NCBI GenBank assembly: GCA_963845485.1
Contig: CAWJSI010000016.1
Coordinates: 1 to 64,000 of the forward strand
Source of the DNA: Bog-756 sp963845485
Lineage (GTDB): Bacteria > Actinomycetota > Acidimicrobiia > Acidimicrobiales > RAAP-2
Direction of reading: 5' to 3'
DNA length: 64,000 nt
The notes below the pieces were generated by a model that saw nothing but the letters and a program-made list of their open reading frames with translations, searched no databases and was not told the origin of the DNA. Both the position numbers and the translations under genes were made by a program. Every line of letters begins with the position of its first letter. The first letter of the stretch is position 1. Of the stretch, positions 24,034 to 31,300 are shown piece after piece.

Positions 24034-24825
24034 CTACGGACACGTGTGGGCCGCACGGGTGATCAACATGGCCAGGGCGCGCTCCCCGATCAGATTGGGA
24101 TGGAGCCCGTCGGCGAGAAACCACGAGCCCGTCGACCCCGACCCAAGATGGTGGGGTGACGACAACGCCGCCCAGTCGGCGATCACCACCGACCGCCCAG
24201 GGGCGGTCGAGGCCTGCCGCAGGAGTTCGGCACGGATTCCCCAGGCCTGCTCCGAGTAGTGCACTTCCGAATCGAAGGTCGTGGGCGGGTAGTAACTGGG
24301 GGTCACGAGCACCACACACCGGAACCGGGAGCTAGCCAGTTTGACGACGCTGCTTACGTTGTTGTCCGTCCCGGTGATGCGCGCCGCCAGGTTCGTGGAG
24401 CTGTTGGTGACAAAGGCGAAGGTGGCCCGGAGTGCGTCATTGGTGCCGAGTTCGATGGCAACCGCCCCTGGGCGAACCCTGGTTGCCGCTACCACCCGTT
24501 TGGCCGCCCAATCACCCTGCACGATGTCCAACGGCCAGTTTCCCTGGGCGTTTTGACCTTCGCCCCATCCGGCGCCGGCCTGTGAGGCAATCGACCACGT
24601 GACCCCGTGGGGTCCGTCAAAGCCGCGGTGGCGAAGGTCGGTGGCCAGGTGTCCGGCGATGCTGTCGCCGATCACGGCGATGGTCGGACTTGTCGGTTGG
24701 CTACCTGTCGCGTCACCCGAGGGGAGGTTGCAGCCGCCGAGCAGGACGGTGGCCAGTGCCATTCCGGCCACGGCCGAACGACCCAGCGCTCCACGTCCAC
24801 GCCGGGCCTTGACCACGAGTTCCAC
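24034..24825 (-). CDS. SGNH/GDSL-type lipoprotein esterase
   Basis: A 263-residue secreted protein. A basic start is followed by a hydrophobic stretch ending in ATVLLGGC, a lipobox whose cysteine would be lipid-modified, so the protein should be anchored outside the membrane. The hydrolase part shows VIGDSIAGH (block I serine), ELGTND (block III) and the catalytic pair in LADGLHPN (block V). The substrate is unknown; acyl or acetyl esters of cell-surface sugars are typical. I place the start at GTG 24825 (AGGGGG 4 bases upstream), with GTG 24816 possible; the open frame to 25056 overlaps the csoR promoter. Confidence 0.75.
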   Translation of the reverse strand: MELVVKARRGRGALGRSAVAGMALATVLLGGCNLPSGDATGSQPTSPTIAVIGDSIAGHLATDLRHRGFDGPHGVTWSIASQAGAGWGEGQNAQGNWPLDIVQGDWAAKRVVAATRVRPGAVAIELGTNDALRATFAFVTNSSTNLAARITGTDNNVSSVVKLASSRFRCVVLVTPSYYPPTTFDSEVHYSEQAWGIRAELLRQASTAPGRSVVIADWAALSSPHHLGSGSTGSWFLADGLHPNLIGERALAMLITRAAHTCP

Positions 24826-25031
24826 CGTACCCCCTGTCCTCCGAATCGACCGGTCGGGGCCCGAAACCCTCGACCCGAACGGCGCAAGTCGTTCCGCCGG
24901 GAGGTGAGATCCCACCCAGCCGGATGGACCGGCCACACGGGGCGGTCCGGCCACCGTCGGGCGGGCGCCGGCGACCACGTGGTGGGTCGGACCGGCGTCC
25001 CGGCGCGTCGGTGCCTGCCCGCCGGTAACAT

Positions 25032-25048
25032 ATACCCCCATGGGGTAT
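25032..25048. promoter_or_regulatory. CsoR-type operator, perfect palindrome
   Basis: ATACCCC-CAT-GGGGTAT is a perfect inverted repeat with a 3-base centre. It starts 108 bases upstream of the csoR gene, in the gap shared with the divergent lipoprotein gene. Operators of the CsoR/RcnR/CstR family have this A/T-flanked C-run/G-run shape. The assignment to the adjacent CsoR is inference from form and position. Confidence 0.75.
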
Positions 25049-25139
25049 CCATCCACCTCGGATGGCGCGCCGGAGACCCCTCCGCATACCGGCCGCGGGC
25101 CTACTCGGCGAGCCCGTACTCCCCTGGAACGAGCGACCC

Positions 25140-25424
25140 ATGGCCCATGGCTACGAGGATGACCGGGAGGTCATCCAAAAGCGGCTTCGACGCATCGAGG
25201 GGCAGGTGCGCGGCCTGCAGCGGATGGTCGAGGATGACCGCTACTGCATCGACATCCTCGAGCAGGTCGCCGCGGCCACCCGGGCCCTACAGTCGGTGGC
25301 CCTGGCCCTGTTGGACGACCACATGGCCCATTGCGTCGCGGAGGCCGTCACGTCGGGAGGTGACGAAGCCACCGAAAAGCTGCGAGAGGCGTCGGCGGCC
25401 ATCGCCCGGCTGGTGAGGTCGTGA
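25140..25424 (+). CDS. csoR: copper-sensing repressor CsoR
   Basis: A 94-residue all-helical repressor of the CsoR/RcnR/FrmR family (RLRRIEGQVRGLQRM). The Cu(I) ligands of CsoR are present at residues Cys36 (RYCIDIL), His61 and Cys65 (HMAHC), the same numbering as in M. tuberculosis CsoR. This separates it from FrmR, RcnR and the two-cysteine CstR. A palindromic operator lies upstream. The permease/YHS gene begins 46 bases downstream and is likely its co-regulated target. ATG 25140 is the best start. Confidence 0.9.
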   Translation: MAHGYEDDREVIQKRLRRIEGQVRGLQRMVEDDRYCIDILEQVAAATRALQSVALALLDDHMAHCVAEAVTSGGDEATEKLREASAAIARLVRS

Positions 25425-25470
25425 CCCCGATCCGGGCTCGAGACCGGTCACCGGCCTCGGTGCCCGCGCC

Positions 25471-26793
25471 ATGACCCTCGTGGCCACGGCCGGATGGGTG
25501 GACACGGTGGCCCGTAGCCTTCGCGAGGCCTTCTTCATGTTCTGGGAGACCCTCTGGCCTCTCATCCTGGGCTTCGGGCTGTCGGGAGCGGTGCAGTCGT
25601 TCGTCAGCCGCCAGTCCATGCGGGCGGCCATGGGGGACCACCGCCCGGCCTCGGTCACCCGGGCATCGATCTACGGCATGGTCTCGTCGTCCTGCTCGTA
25701 TGCGGCCGCGGCCATGGCCAAATCCATCTTCGTCAAAGGTGCCGACTTCGTCGCCGTCTGCGTGTTCATGTTCGCCTCCACCAACCTCGTACTCGAGCTC
25801 GGGGTGGTCCTCGTCGTCCTGATGGGCTGGCAGTTCGCCGTCAGTGAGTTCGTCGGCGGCATCATCATGATCATCCTGCTCACCGTGGCTGGGAGCCTGT
25901 GGCTACGGGGCCGGCTCGTCGTTCGGGCTCGGGAGCAACTCTCGGGCGGGTCCGACGACGGCCACTCTCACGGTCAGTCAGAGGACGCGGCCGCCGCACT
26001 CCAACAGCAGCCCTGGTCGGTCAAACTGCGCTCGAAGGCCGGATGGGCCGACGCCGCCACCTACACCATGGCCGACCTCACCATGCTGCGAAAGGAGCTG
26101 GTGATCGGCTACACGGTGGCTGGATTCCTGACCGTGGCCGTGCCCGCCCATGTCTGGAACGTGGTGTTCCTCCAGGGTCACGGCTTCTGGACGAGCGTCG
26201 AGAACGTCATCGTCGGGCCGTTCATCGCCATCATCAGTTTCGTCTGCTCGATCGGTAACGTCCCGCTGGCCGCGTCCCTGTGGGCCGGGGGAATCTCCTT
26301 TGGCGGTGTGATCTCGTTCATCTTCGCCGACCTCATCACCTTCCCCCTCCTGCTCATCTACCGCCGCTACTACGGGGCGAAGCTCACCGTCCGGATCCTC
26401 GCCGTCTTCTGGGCCGTGATGTCGATCGCCGGGCTGATCACCGAGGGGCTCTTCAGGGCGGCCGGCCTCATCCCGTCGACCCGCCCGACCGTGATCGCTC
26501 CCGCCCATTTCTCGTGGAACTACACCACGTACCTCAACATCGTCTTCGTGGCCCTCTTCGGTCTGTTGTACTGGCTCTACCGCAACCGGACGAGACTGGG
26601 TGGGGGCAGCGGCTACGCCATCGACCCGGTGTGCGGCATGCAGGTGGAGACGGCCAACGCCCCGGCCACCCTGGTGGATGGCGATGTCACCCACTATTTC
26701 TGTTCGGACCATTGCCGCGGTCGCATGGTGGTCCGACCGGGCCGTTCCGGGGCCGACAGCCGCGGCGTCGGTGGGGTCACAGAACACCACTAG
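25471..26793 (+). CDS. UPF0718/ArsP-like permease with C-terminal YHS domain
   Basis: A 440-residue membrane protein. About eight to ten hydrophobic segments belong to the permease family that includes YraQ and ArsP, with the signature SSSCSYAAAAMAKSIFVKGA repeated in degenerate form as CSIGNVPLAASLW. A cytosolic loop near residue 170 has DDGHSHGQSED. The last 70 residues carry a YHS domain (DPVCGMQVETAN and YFCSDHCRGRM), a small metal-binding module common on copper proteins. Downstream of csoR and its operator it is a candidate copper or metal efflux permease; substrate unproven. Its TAG stop and that of the convergent alkB gene share one CTAG palindrome (26790-26793). Confidence 0.8.
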   Translation: MTLVATAGWVDTVARSLREAFFMFWETLWPLILGFGLSGAVQSFVSRQSMRAAMGDHRPASVTRASIYGMVSSSCSYAAAAMAKSIFVKGADFVAVCVFMFASTNLVLELGVVLVVLMGWQFAVSEFVGGIIMIILLTVAGSLWLRGRLVVRAREQLSGGSDDGHSHGQSEDAAAALQQQPWSVKLRSKAGWADAATYTMADLTMLRKELVIGYTVAGFLTVAVPAHVWNVVFLQGHGFWTSVENVIVGPFIAIISFVCSIGNVPLAASLWAGGISFGGVISFIFADLITFPLLLIYRRYYGAKLTVRILAVFWAVMSIAGLITEGLFRAAGLIPSTRPTVIAPAHFSWNYTTYLNIVFVALFGLLYWLYRNRTRLGGGSGYAIDPVCGMQVETANAPATLVDGDVTHYFCSDHCRGRMVVRPGRSGADSRGVGGVTEHH

Positions 26794-27581
26794 GGCGGAT
26801 CGACCAGGCCCGATTGGCGGACGGTGATGTTGAACCGACCCTCACCCACACCGAGGCCAGGAGGGCCGGTCGACGGGGCGACGCGGGGGACGCCGTGATA
26901 GGCGAGCCGGGAGGGACCGCCGAAGACGAACAGGTCGCCCGACTCGAGGACGACATCGGTCCACGGTCGGCCCCGTCCCCCCGGTGTGCCGAAGCGGAAC
27001 GTGCACGAGTCACCGAGGCTGATGGAGACGACCGGGGCCGGGCTCTTCTCGTCCCGGTCGACGTGCATGCCCATGTGGGCACCCGGTGGATACCAGTTGA
27101 TGAGGGCCACGTCGGGATCGAAACCCTCGAACCCGTCCGGTCCCCTTCCCGATCCGGCGGCAACGCTCGGGTCGACGGCCACTGCCGCCTCGACCGCCCG
27201 TCGGCTCAGCTCCCCGAGCCATGCCGGGAACGGCGTCACGGGGCGCCCGTCGCCGTCGTCCACCGCCCGTGAATATCGGTAGGGCAACCAGTGCCATCCG
27301 AGGCAGGCGATCTCGACCGACATCATGCCCCCGCGGGGCATGCGGGGGGAACGGAATCCCCCCGCCTCACCGCCCCACGCCCGGCAGGCCTCCACGAGGT
27401 CCCGCTGGGCATCGAACCTGAGCCACTCCGGCACGAGGACGGCGCCGGGAGCGACCACCTGGGGGTTCCGCGGGAACAGCGGGGCCACGCTCACCCACCC
27501 ACCGGACGGCAGGGAGGACAAGGGCACCCTGTCCCCAACGACCCGTACTGGTCCAGCGCGGCGGTATCCACCGTCGGACAT
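26790..27581 (-). CDS. alkB: AlkB-family 2-oxoglutarate/Fe(II) dioxygenase
   Basis: A 263-residue oxidative DNA/RNA demethylase. The iron ligands are in NWYPPGAHMGMHVDRDE (H-x-D) and AYHGVPR (distal His). The 2-oxoglutarate arginines are in GRFNITVRQSG. An N-terminal extension of about 40 residues precedes the domain, so an internal start cannot be excluded. Bacterial AlkB reverses 1-methyladenine and 3-methylcytosine. Convergent with the permease gene and sharing a palindromic stop with it. Confidence 0.9.
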   Translation of the reverse strand: MSDGGYRRAGPVRVVGDRVPLSSLPSGGWVSVAPLFPRNPQVVAPGAVLVPEWLRFDAQRDLVEACRAWGGEAGGFRSPRMPRGGMMSVEIACLGWHWLPYRYSRAVDDGDGRPVTPFPAWLGELSRRAVEAAVAVDPSVAAGSGRGPDGFEGFDPDVALINWYPPGAHMGMHVDRDEKSPAPVVSISLGDSCTFRFGTPGGRGRPWTDVVLESGDLFVFGGPSRLAYHGVPRVAPSTGPPGLGVGEGRFNITVRQSGLVDPP

Positions 27582-27602
27582 CCTGACATCTCGAGCGAAG
27601 GC

Positions 27603-28148
27603 TCAGCTCTGAGCCGGCACCTCTGCGGTGGTAGCCGGAGCGTCCTGTTTGGCCAGCCAGCGGAGCCGGGCCGCTCGTGCGTCCCACGAATAGACGACTG
27701 CGGTGCCGGCGAACCGGTCGTGCCAGGCATGGCGGTCGCGGTTGGTCAGGATGCCGAGGAACCCCAGCCCGAAGGCGATGATGCTGAGCGGAAAGGTGAC
27801 CGTTCTGACGATGGCCTGGCGGGCTCGAATGGGTGAGCCGTCGGTGCGGACCACCTGGATGCCCAGGACGGCCATCCCGATGGTCTTGCCACTCAAGGTC
27901 CACTGATAGGCGAAGTAGATGAACTCCCAGATGACGGCGGCAATGAGCGAGGCCAACTGGTGGTTGCTCAGGGAGAATTTGGTCCCCGAGGCCAGCTGGA
28001 TGGTGAAGCCGAGCGCCGCGGCGCCCAACGTGAACAGCCCCCACGAGGCGCCGACATCGGCCCCGAAGGCCACCAGCCTGCTGACCGCCCCGGCATAGTG
28101 GCCCTGACGGCCCTCGATGGGCTCGGGGAGGACTCCGGCTGCCATCAT
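27603..28148 (-). CDS. RDD-family membrane protein
   Basis: A 181-residue RDD protein. RLVAFGADVGASWGLFTLG opens the first membrane segment. Two or three further hydrophobic segments follow, with the family motif WTLSGKTIGMAVLGIQVV and the terminal DRHAWHDRFAGTAVVY. RDD proteins are membrane proteins of poorly known function, some linked to ion exchange. Its ATG overlaps the stop of the repeat protein upstream (ATGA), so the two are translated together. Confidence 0.88.
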   Translation of the reverse strand: MMAAGVLPEPIEGRQGHYAGAVSRLVAFGADVGASWGLFTLGAAALGFTIQLASGTKFSLSNHQLASLIAAVIWEFIYFAYQWTLSGKTIGMAVLGIQVVRTDGSPIRARQAIVRTVTFPLSIIAFGLGFLGILTNRDRHAWHDRFAGTAVVYSWDARAARLRWLAKQDAPATTAEVPAQS

Positions 28149-28651
28149 CCCGCCCCGGCGTTCAGCTCGGGTACGGCCAGAGGGACCAGGGCCGGCGGGC
28201 CCAAGGGGAGCGTGTCGGCCGACCGACGCAGGATCCGGTTCGTCCAGCGGGCAAAGAAGTCGTCGAGACCGACCCCCTGGGCCCGGACGACGTCGAGGAC
28301 TTCAGAGGCGACGCCCGTGGTCGAACGGGCGATGATGGAGCCCAGCTCCGTCTTCTCCATGATGGCGTCGATGTCGACCCGCCCGATGATCTTCTCCACA
28401 TCGACGCGTTCGATGATCTTCTCCACATCGACGCGTTCGATGATCTTCTCCACATCGACCCGGTCGATCAGCTTGTCCACGTCGACCCGCTCGACCACCC
28501 CGTCGACGTCCACCCGCGAGATGAGGGCATCGACATCGATGCGCTCGAGCAGGGCGTCGATGTCGATGGCGTCCATCACGATGGTGACGACGCGCTCGGC
28601 CACGGCCTGAGCCAGCTGCTCTATGCGACCGGAACCCGGAACCGGAGTCAT
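28145..28651 (-). CDS. nine-residue-repeat protein coupled to the RDD gene
   Basis: A 168-residue protein with a central array (residues 29-109) of nine consecutive 9-residue units of consensus VDVEKIIER, from IDIDALLER to TELGSIIAR. Hydrophobic residues at positions 1, 3, 6 and 7 alternate with acidic ones, suggesting a regular solenoid or amphipathic rod. The C-terminal 60 residues include SEVLDVVRAQGVGLDDFFARW. There is no signal or membrane segment. Similar acidic repeats occur with RDD proteins in actinobacteria, to my knowledge without a known role. ATG 28651 is chosen; 28696 is possible. Confidence 0.75.
   Translation of the reverse strand: MTPVPGSGRIEQLAQAVAERVVTIVMDAIDIDALLERIDVDALISRVDVDGVVERVDVDKLIDRVDVEKIIERVDVEKIIERVDVEKIIGRVDIDAIMEKTELGSIIARSTTGVASEVLDVVRAQGVGLDDFFARWTNRILRRSADTLPLGPPALVPLAVPELNAGAG
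28325..28567 (-). repeat. nine tandem 27-base units
   Basis: In-frame 27-base repeats encode the VDVEKIIER array. Units 5 to 7 are nearly identical at DNA level, implying recent expansion. The outer units have drifted. Confidence 0.85.
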
Positions 28652-28732
28652 ACGGGTCGGTTCGACGACCGGACGTCCATCCGGACAGCATCCCATCGGA
28701 GGGGGACCTGCACGGGGACGCTCCGCACCCGG

Positions 28733-29194
28733 TCAGCCGGCGGCGTTGGCCTTCAGGGCCTCGAGGGCTCGGTCGGCATGGACATTCATGCGCACCTCGC
28801 TCTGGATGACCTCGATGATTTTGAGGTCCGGTCCGATCACGAACGTGGCCCGCTTGGTCGGCGACAGTTTGGCGAATCCACGTCGGACGCCGAACTGGGT
28901 GGCCACGGCCCCGTCCGGGTCGGAGAGCAGCGGGTAGTCGAAGGCGTGCTTGTCGGAGAACTGCTTCTGCTTCTCGACCTGGTCGGCGCTGATTCCCACC
29001 CGTTGGGCCCCTACCTCTTCGAACTCGGCCTTCAGGTCCCGGAAATGACAGCTCTCCTTGGTGCATCCATAGGTCATGGCCGCCGGATAGAAGAACAGGA
29101 CCACCGGGCCAGAGGCGGCGAGTTCGCTCAGCTTCCTCGGCTTTCCGTCCTCGTCGGGAAGTTCGAAGTCCGGTACCTGATCGCCCTTTTGCAT
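28733..29194 (-). CDS. peroxiredoxin, PrxQ/Bcp type
   Basis: A 153-residue thiol peroxidase that reduces hydrogen peroxide and organic peroxides. The peroxidatic cysteine is in YPAAMTYGCTKESCHF, with a second cysteine five residues later, the PrxQ arrangement for an intramolecular disulfide. The more usual P-x3-T-x2-C is altered (AAMTYGC). A second PrxQ homologue is encoded at 38036. It precedes a divergent ABC transporter operon. Confidence 0.9.
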   Translation of the reverse strand: MQKGDQVPDFELPDEDGKPRKLSELAASGPVVLFFYPAAMTYGCTKESCHFRDLKAEFEEVGAQRVGISADQVEKQKQFSDKHAFDYPLLSDPDGAVATQFGVRRGFAKLSPTKRATFVIGPDLKIIEVIQSEVRMNVHADRALEALKANAAG

Positions 29195-29380
29195 GGGCCG
29201 AGGCTACCGGCCGTCAACCGGCGGTGCACCGGGGCCACAGAGCCACGGTGCCGGCCAGGTCCTGGGTGCCCGTAAGATGTGCCCGCCCCCGCGTGGCCGC
29301 CCGTGTACCGACGGGTCGCCCCGGCTCGCCGCCCGTGCGGCCCCGTCAGCCCCGCCCCGACCAGTCAGGATCACCAGTCC

Positions 29381-30427
29381 ATGCCGTACGCCATCGAAGC
29401 CGACGGTCTCGAGAAGACCTTCAAGGGCAAACACGAGGTCCGCGCCCTCGACGGGGTGTCCTTCGCCGTCGAAGAGGGCCGGGTCTTCGGACTGCTCGGG
29501 CCCAACGGTTCGGGAAAGACCACCGCGGTGCGAGTGCTCACCACCATCTTGAAGGCCGACGGTGGTTCGGCCCGAGTCCTCGGCCACGATGTGCGCAAGA
29601 AGGCCGGCCTGGTTCGGAGCCTGATCGGCCTGGCCGGCCAGTACGCCGCCGTCGACGAGAACCTGACTGGGCGCGAGAACCTGCGCATGGTGGGACGGCT
29701 CAACCACCTCGATTCCACCTACGTGACCAGCCGCACCAGCGAACTGCTCTCGCAGTTCAACCTGAATGACGCCGGCGACCGGCCGCTCAAGACCTACTCG
29801 GGTGGCATGCGACGTCGGCTCGACCTCGCCGCAGCCCTCGTCGCCCGACCCACGGTCCTGTTCCTCGACGAGCCCACCACCGGCCTCGACCCCCAGAGCC
29901 GCAATGACCTCTGGGAGGTCATCGAGAGCCTCGTGGGCGGCGGAACCACGGTGCTCCTGACCACCCAGTACCTGGAGGAGGCCGACCGGCTGGCCACCGA
30001 CCTCGTGGTCATCGACCATGGACACGTCATCGCCCAGGGCACCCCGACCGAGCTCAAGGCCAGCCTGGGGGCCACCGTCCTCGAGGTGGGCCTCGACACC
30101 ATCGACCTCGCCCACCGGACCGCCGAGCTCTTCGGCTCGCTCGGCTCCCATGCCCCGACGGTCAACGGAACGGTCGTCGAGGTCACGGTGGACGACGGAC
30201 CCACCTCGGCCATGGCCGGCCTACGAGCCCTCGACCAGGCCGGGATCACCCCCACGGCGTTCGCCCTCCGTGAGCCCAGCTTGGACGACGTATTCCTCGG
30301 ACTCACCGGCCGTAGGGCCGAGGACGAGACCGAGGACACCGAGGACCCTGAGCCGAAACGACGCGGCCGGGCCCGTCGCAAGGCCGCCGCCGAAGCCATG
30401 CCCATCGTCAGTGGGGAGATCGCATGA
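29381..30427 (+). CDS. DrrA-type ABC transporter ATP-binding protein
   Basis: A 348-residue ATPase of the daunorubicin-resistance type, the nucleotide-binding half of an ABC-2 exporter. Walker A is GPNGSGKTT, the signature is YSGGMRRRLDLA, and Walker B is VLFLDEPTTGLDPQSR, followed by the H-loop in LLTTQYLEEADRLA. A C-terminal DUF4162 domain and a basic tail (KRRGRARRKAA) follow. I start at ATG 29381; the open frame from 29279 adds Pro/Arg-rich residues foreign to the family. The stop overlaps the permease ATG. Substrate unknown: drug or lipid. Confidence 0.92.
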   Translation: MPYAIEADGLEKTFKGKHEVRALDGVSFAVEEGRVFGLLGPNGSGKTTAVRVLTTILKADGGSARVLGHDVRKKAGLVRSLIGLAGQYAAVDENLTGRENLRMVGRLNHLDSTYVTSRTSELLSQFNLNDAGDRPLKTYSGGMRRRLDLAAALVARPTVLFLDEPTTGLDPQSRNDLWEVIESLVGGGTTVLLTTQYLEEADRLATDLVVIDHGHVIAQGTPTELKASLGATVLEVGLDTIDLAHRTAELFGSLGSHAPTVNGTVVEVTVDDGPTSAMAGLRALDQAGITPTAFALREPSLDDVFLGLTGRRAEDETEDTEDPEPKRRGRARRKAAAEAMPIVSGEIA

Positions 30428-31248
30428 CCACCACCATCACCGCGCCGTCCGTTTCCGGGGCCCCGCCGGCCCACTCGGCCATGGCCCGACTGCGCTGGGC
30501 GGTGTCGGACACCCTGACCATCACCCAGCGCAACCTGCTGGCCCTCTTGCGCATCCCCGAGCAGCTGTTCTTCTCGACTGTCCAGCCGATCATGTTCGTG
30601 CTGCTGTTCACCTACGTCTTCGGCGGCGCCATCAAGGTCCCTGGCGGCAGCTACATCAACTACCTGATGCCCGGCGTCTTCGTCCAGACGGTGGCCTTCG
30701 GCGCGGTCAGTACCAGCATCGGGCTGTCCGAGGACCTCCAAAAAGGGCTCATCGAGCGCTTCCGGGCCCTACCCATGTCCCGGTCCGCCGTGCTGACCGG
30801 ACGGACCACCGCCGACATGGTCCGGAACGTCCTCACCGTCATCATCATCACGGCCGTCGGCCTGGCCGTGGGCTTCCGCCCCACGACAGGCGTCTTGGCC
30901 TACACCGCCGCCATCCTCTTGATCTTGCTGTTCGCCTACTCGCTCTCGTGGGGGTTCGCCGTAGTCGGGCTCTCCGCCCCCAACGCCGAGGCGGCCCAGG
31001 TGATGTCGTTCCCCATCCTCTTCCCGCTGATCTTCGTCTCGTCCGCCTTCGTCCCGGTCGCCTCGATGCCCAGCTGGCTGCAGGGGTTCGCCACGTACCA
31101 GCCGGTGAGCGTGACCGTCAGCGCCTGTCGGGCCCTGATGATCGGTGGACCCACGGCCAAATGGGTCATCCAGACCCTGGCCTGGACGATCGGTCTCCTC
31201 ATCGTCCTCATCCCGCTCGCCGTCAGGCGGTACCGGACCCGCACCTGA
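30424..31248 (+). CDS. DrrB-type ABC-2 transporter permease
   Basis: A 274-residue membrane protein with six predicted segments. It includes the ABC-2 features LLRIPEQLFFSTVQPIMFVLLF near the first segment, EDLQKGLIERFRALPMSRSA in the cytosolic loop, and a late FPLIFVSSAFVPVASMPSWL. Its ATG overlaps the stop of the ATPase gene (ATGA), so the pair should form one exporter. Confidence 0.9.
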   Translation: MTTTITAPSVSGAPPAHSAMARLRWAVSDTLTITQRNLLALLRIPEQLFFSTVQPIMFVLLFTYVFGGAIKVPGGSYINYLMPGVFVQTVAFGAVSTSIGLSEDLQKGLIERFRALPMSRSAVLTGRTTADMVRNVLTVIIITAVGLAVGFRPTTGVLAYTAAILLILLFAYSLSWGFAVVGLSAPNAEAAQVMSFPILFPLIFVSSAFVPVASMPSWLQGFATYQPVSVTVSACRALMIGGPTAKWVIQTLAWTIGLLIVLIPLAVRRYRTRT

Positions 31249-31300
31249 GCGGCGGGGTCGACCCGGTTCACGTCGGGCCGGCCGGTGGCAGAATGGGGGC

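Noticed and set aside
22046..24319. A 757-codon reading of argS starting at 24319
   Set aside because: The extra 211 codons run antisense through a tRNA gene; the family start is at 23686.
28325..28567. Regular 27-base repeats as a possible CRISPR array
   Set aside because: The units are contiguous with no spacers and encode an in-frame 9-residue protein repeat.
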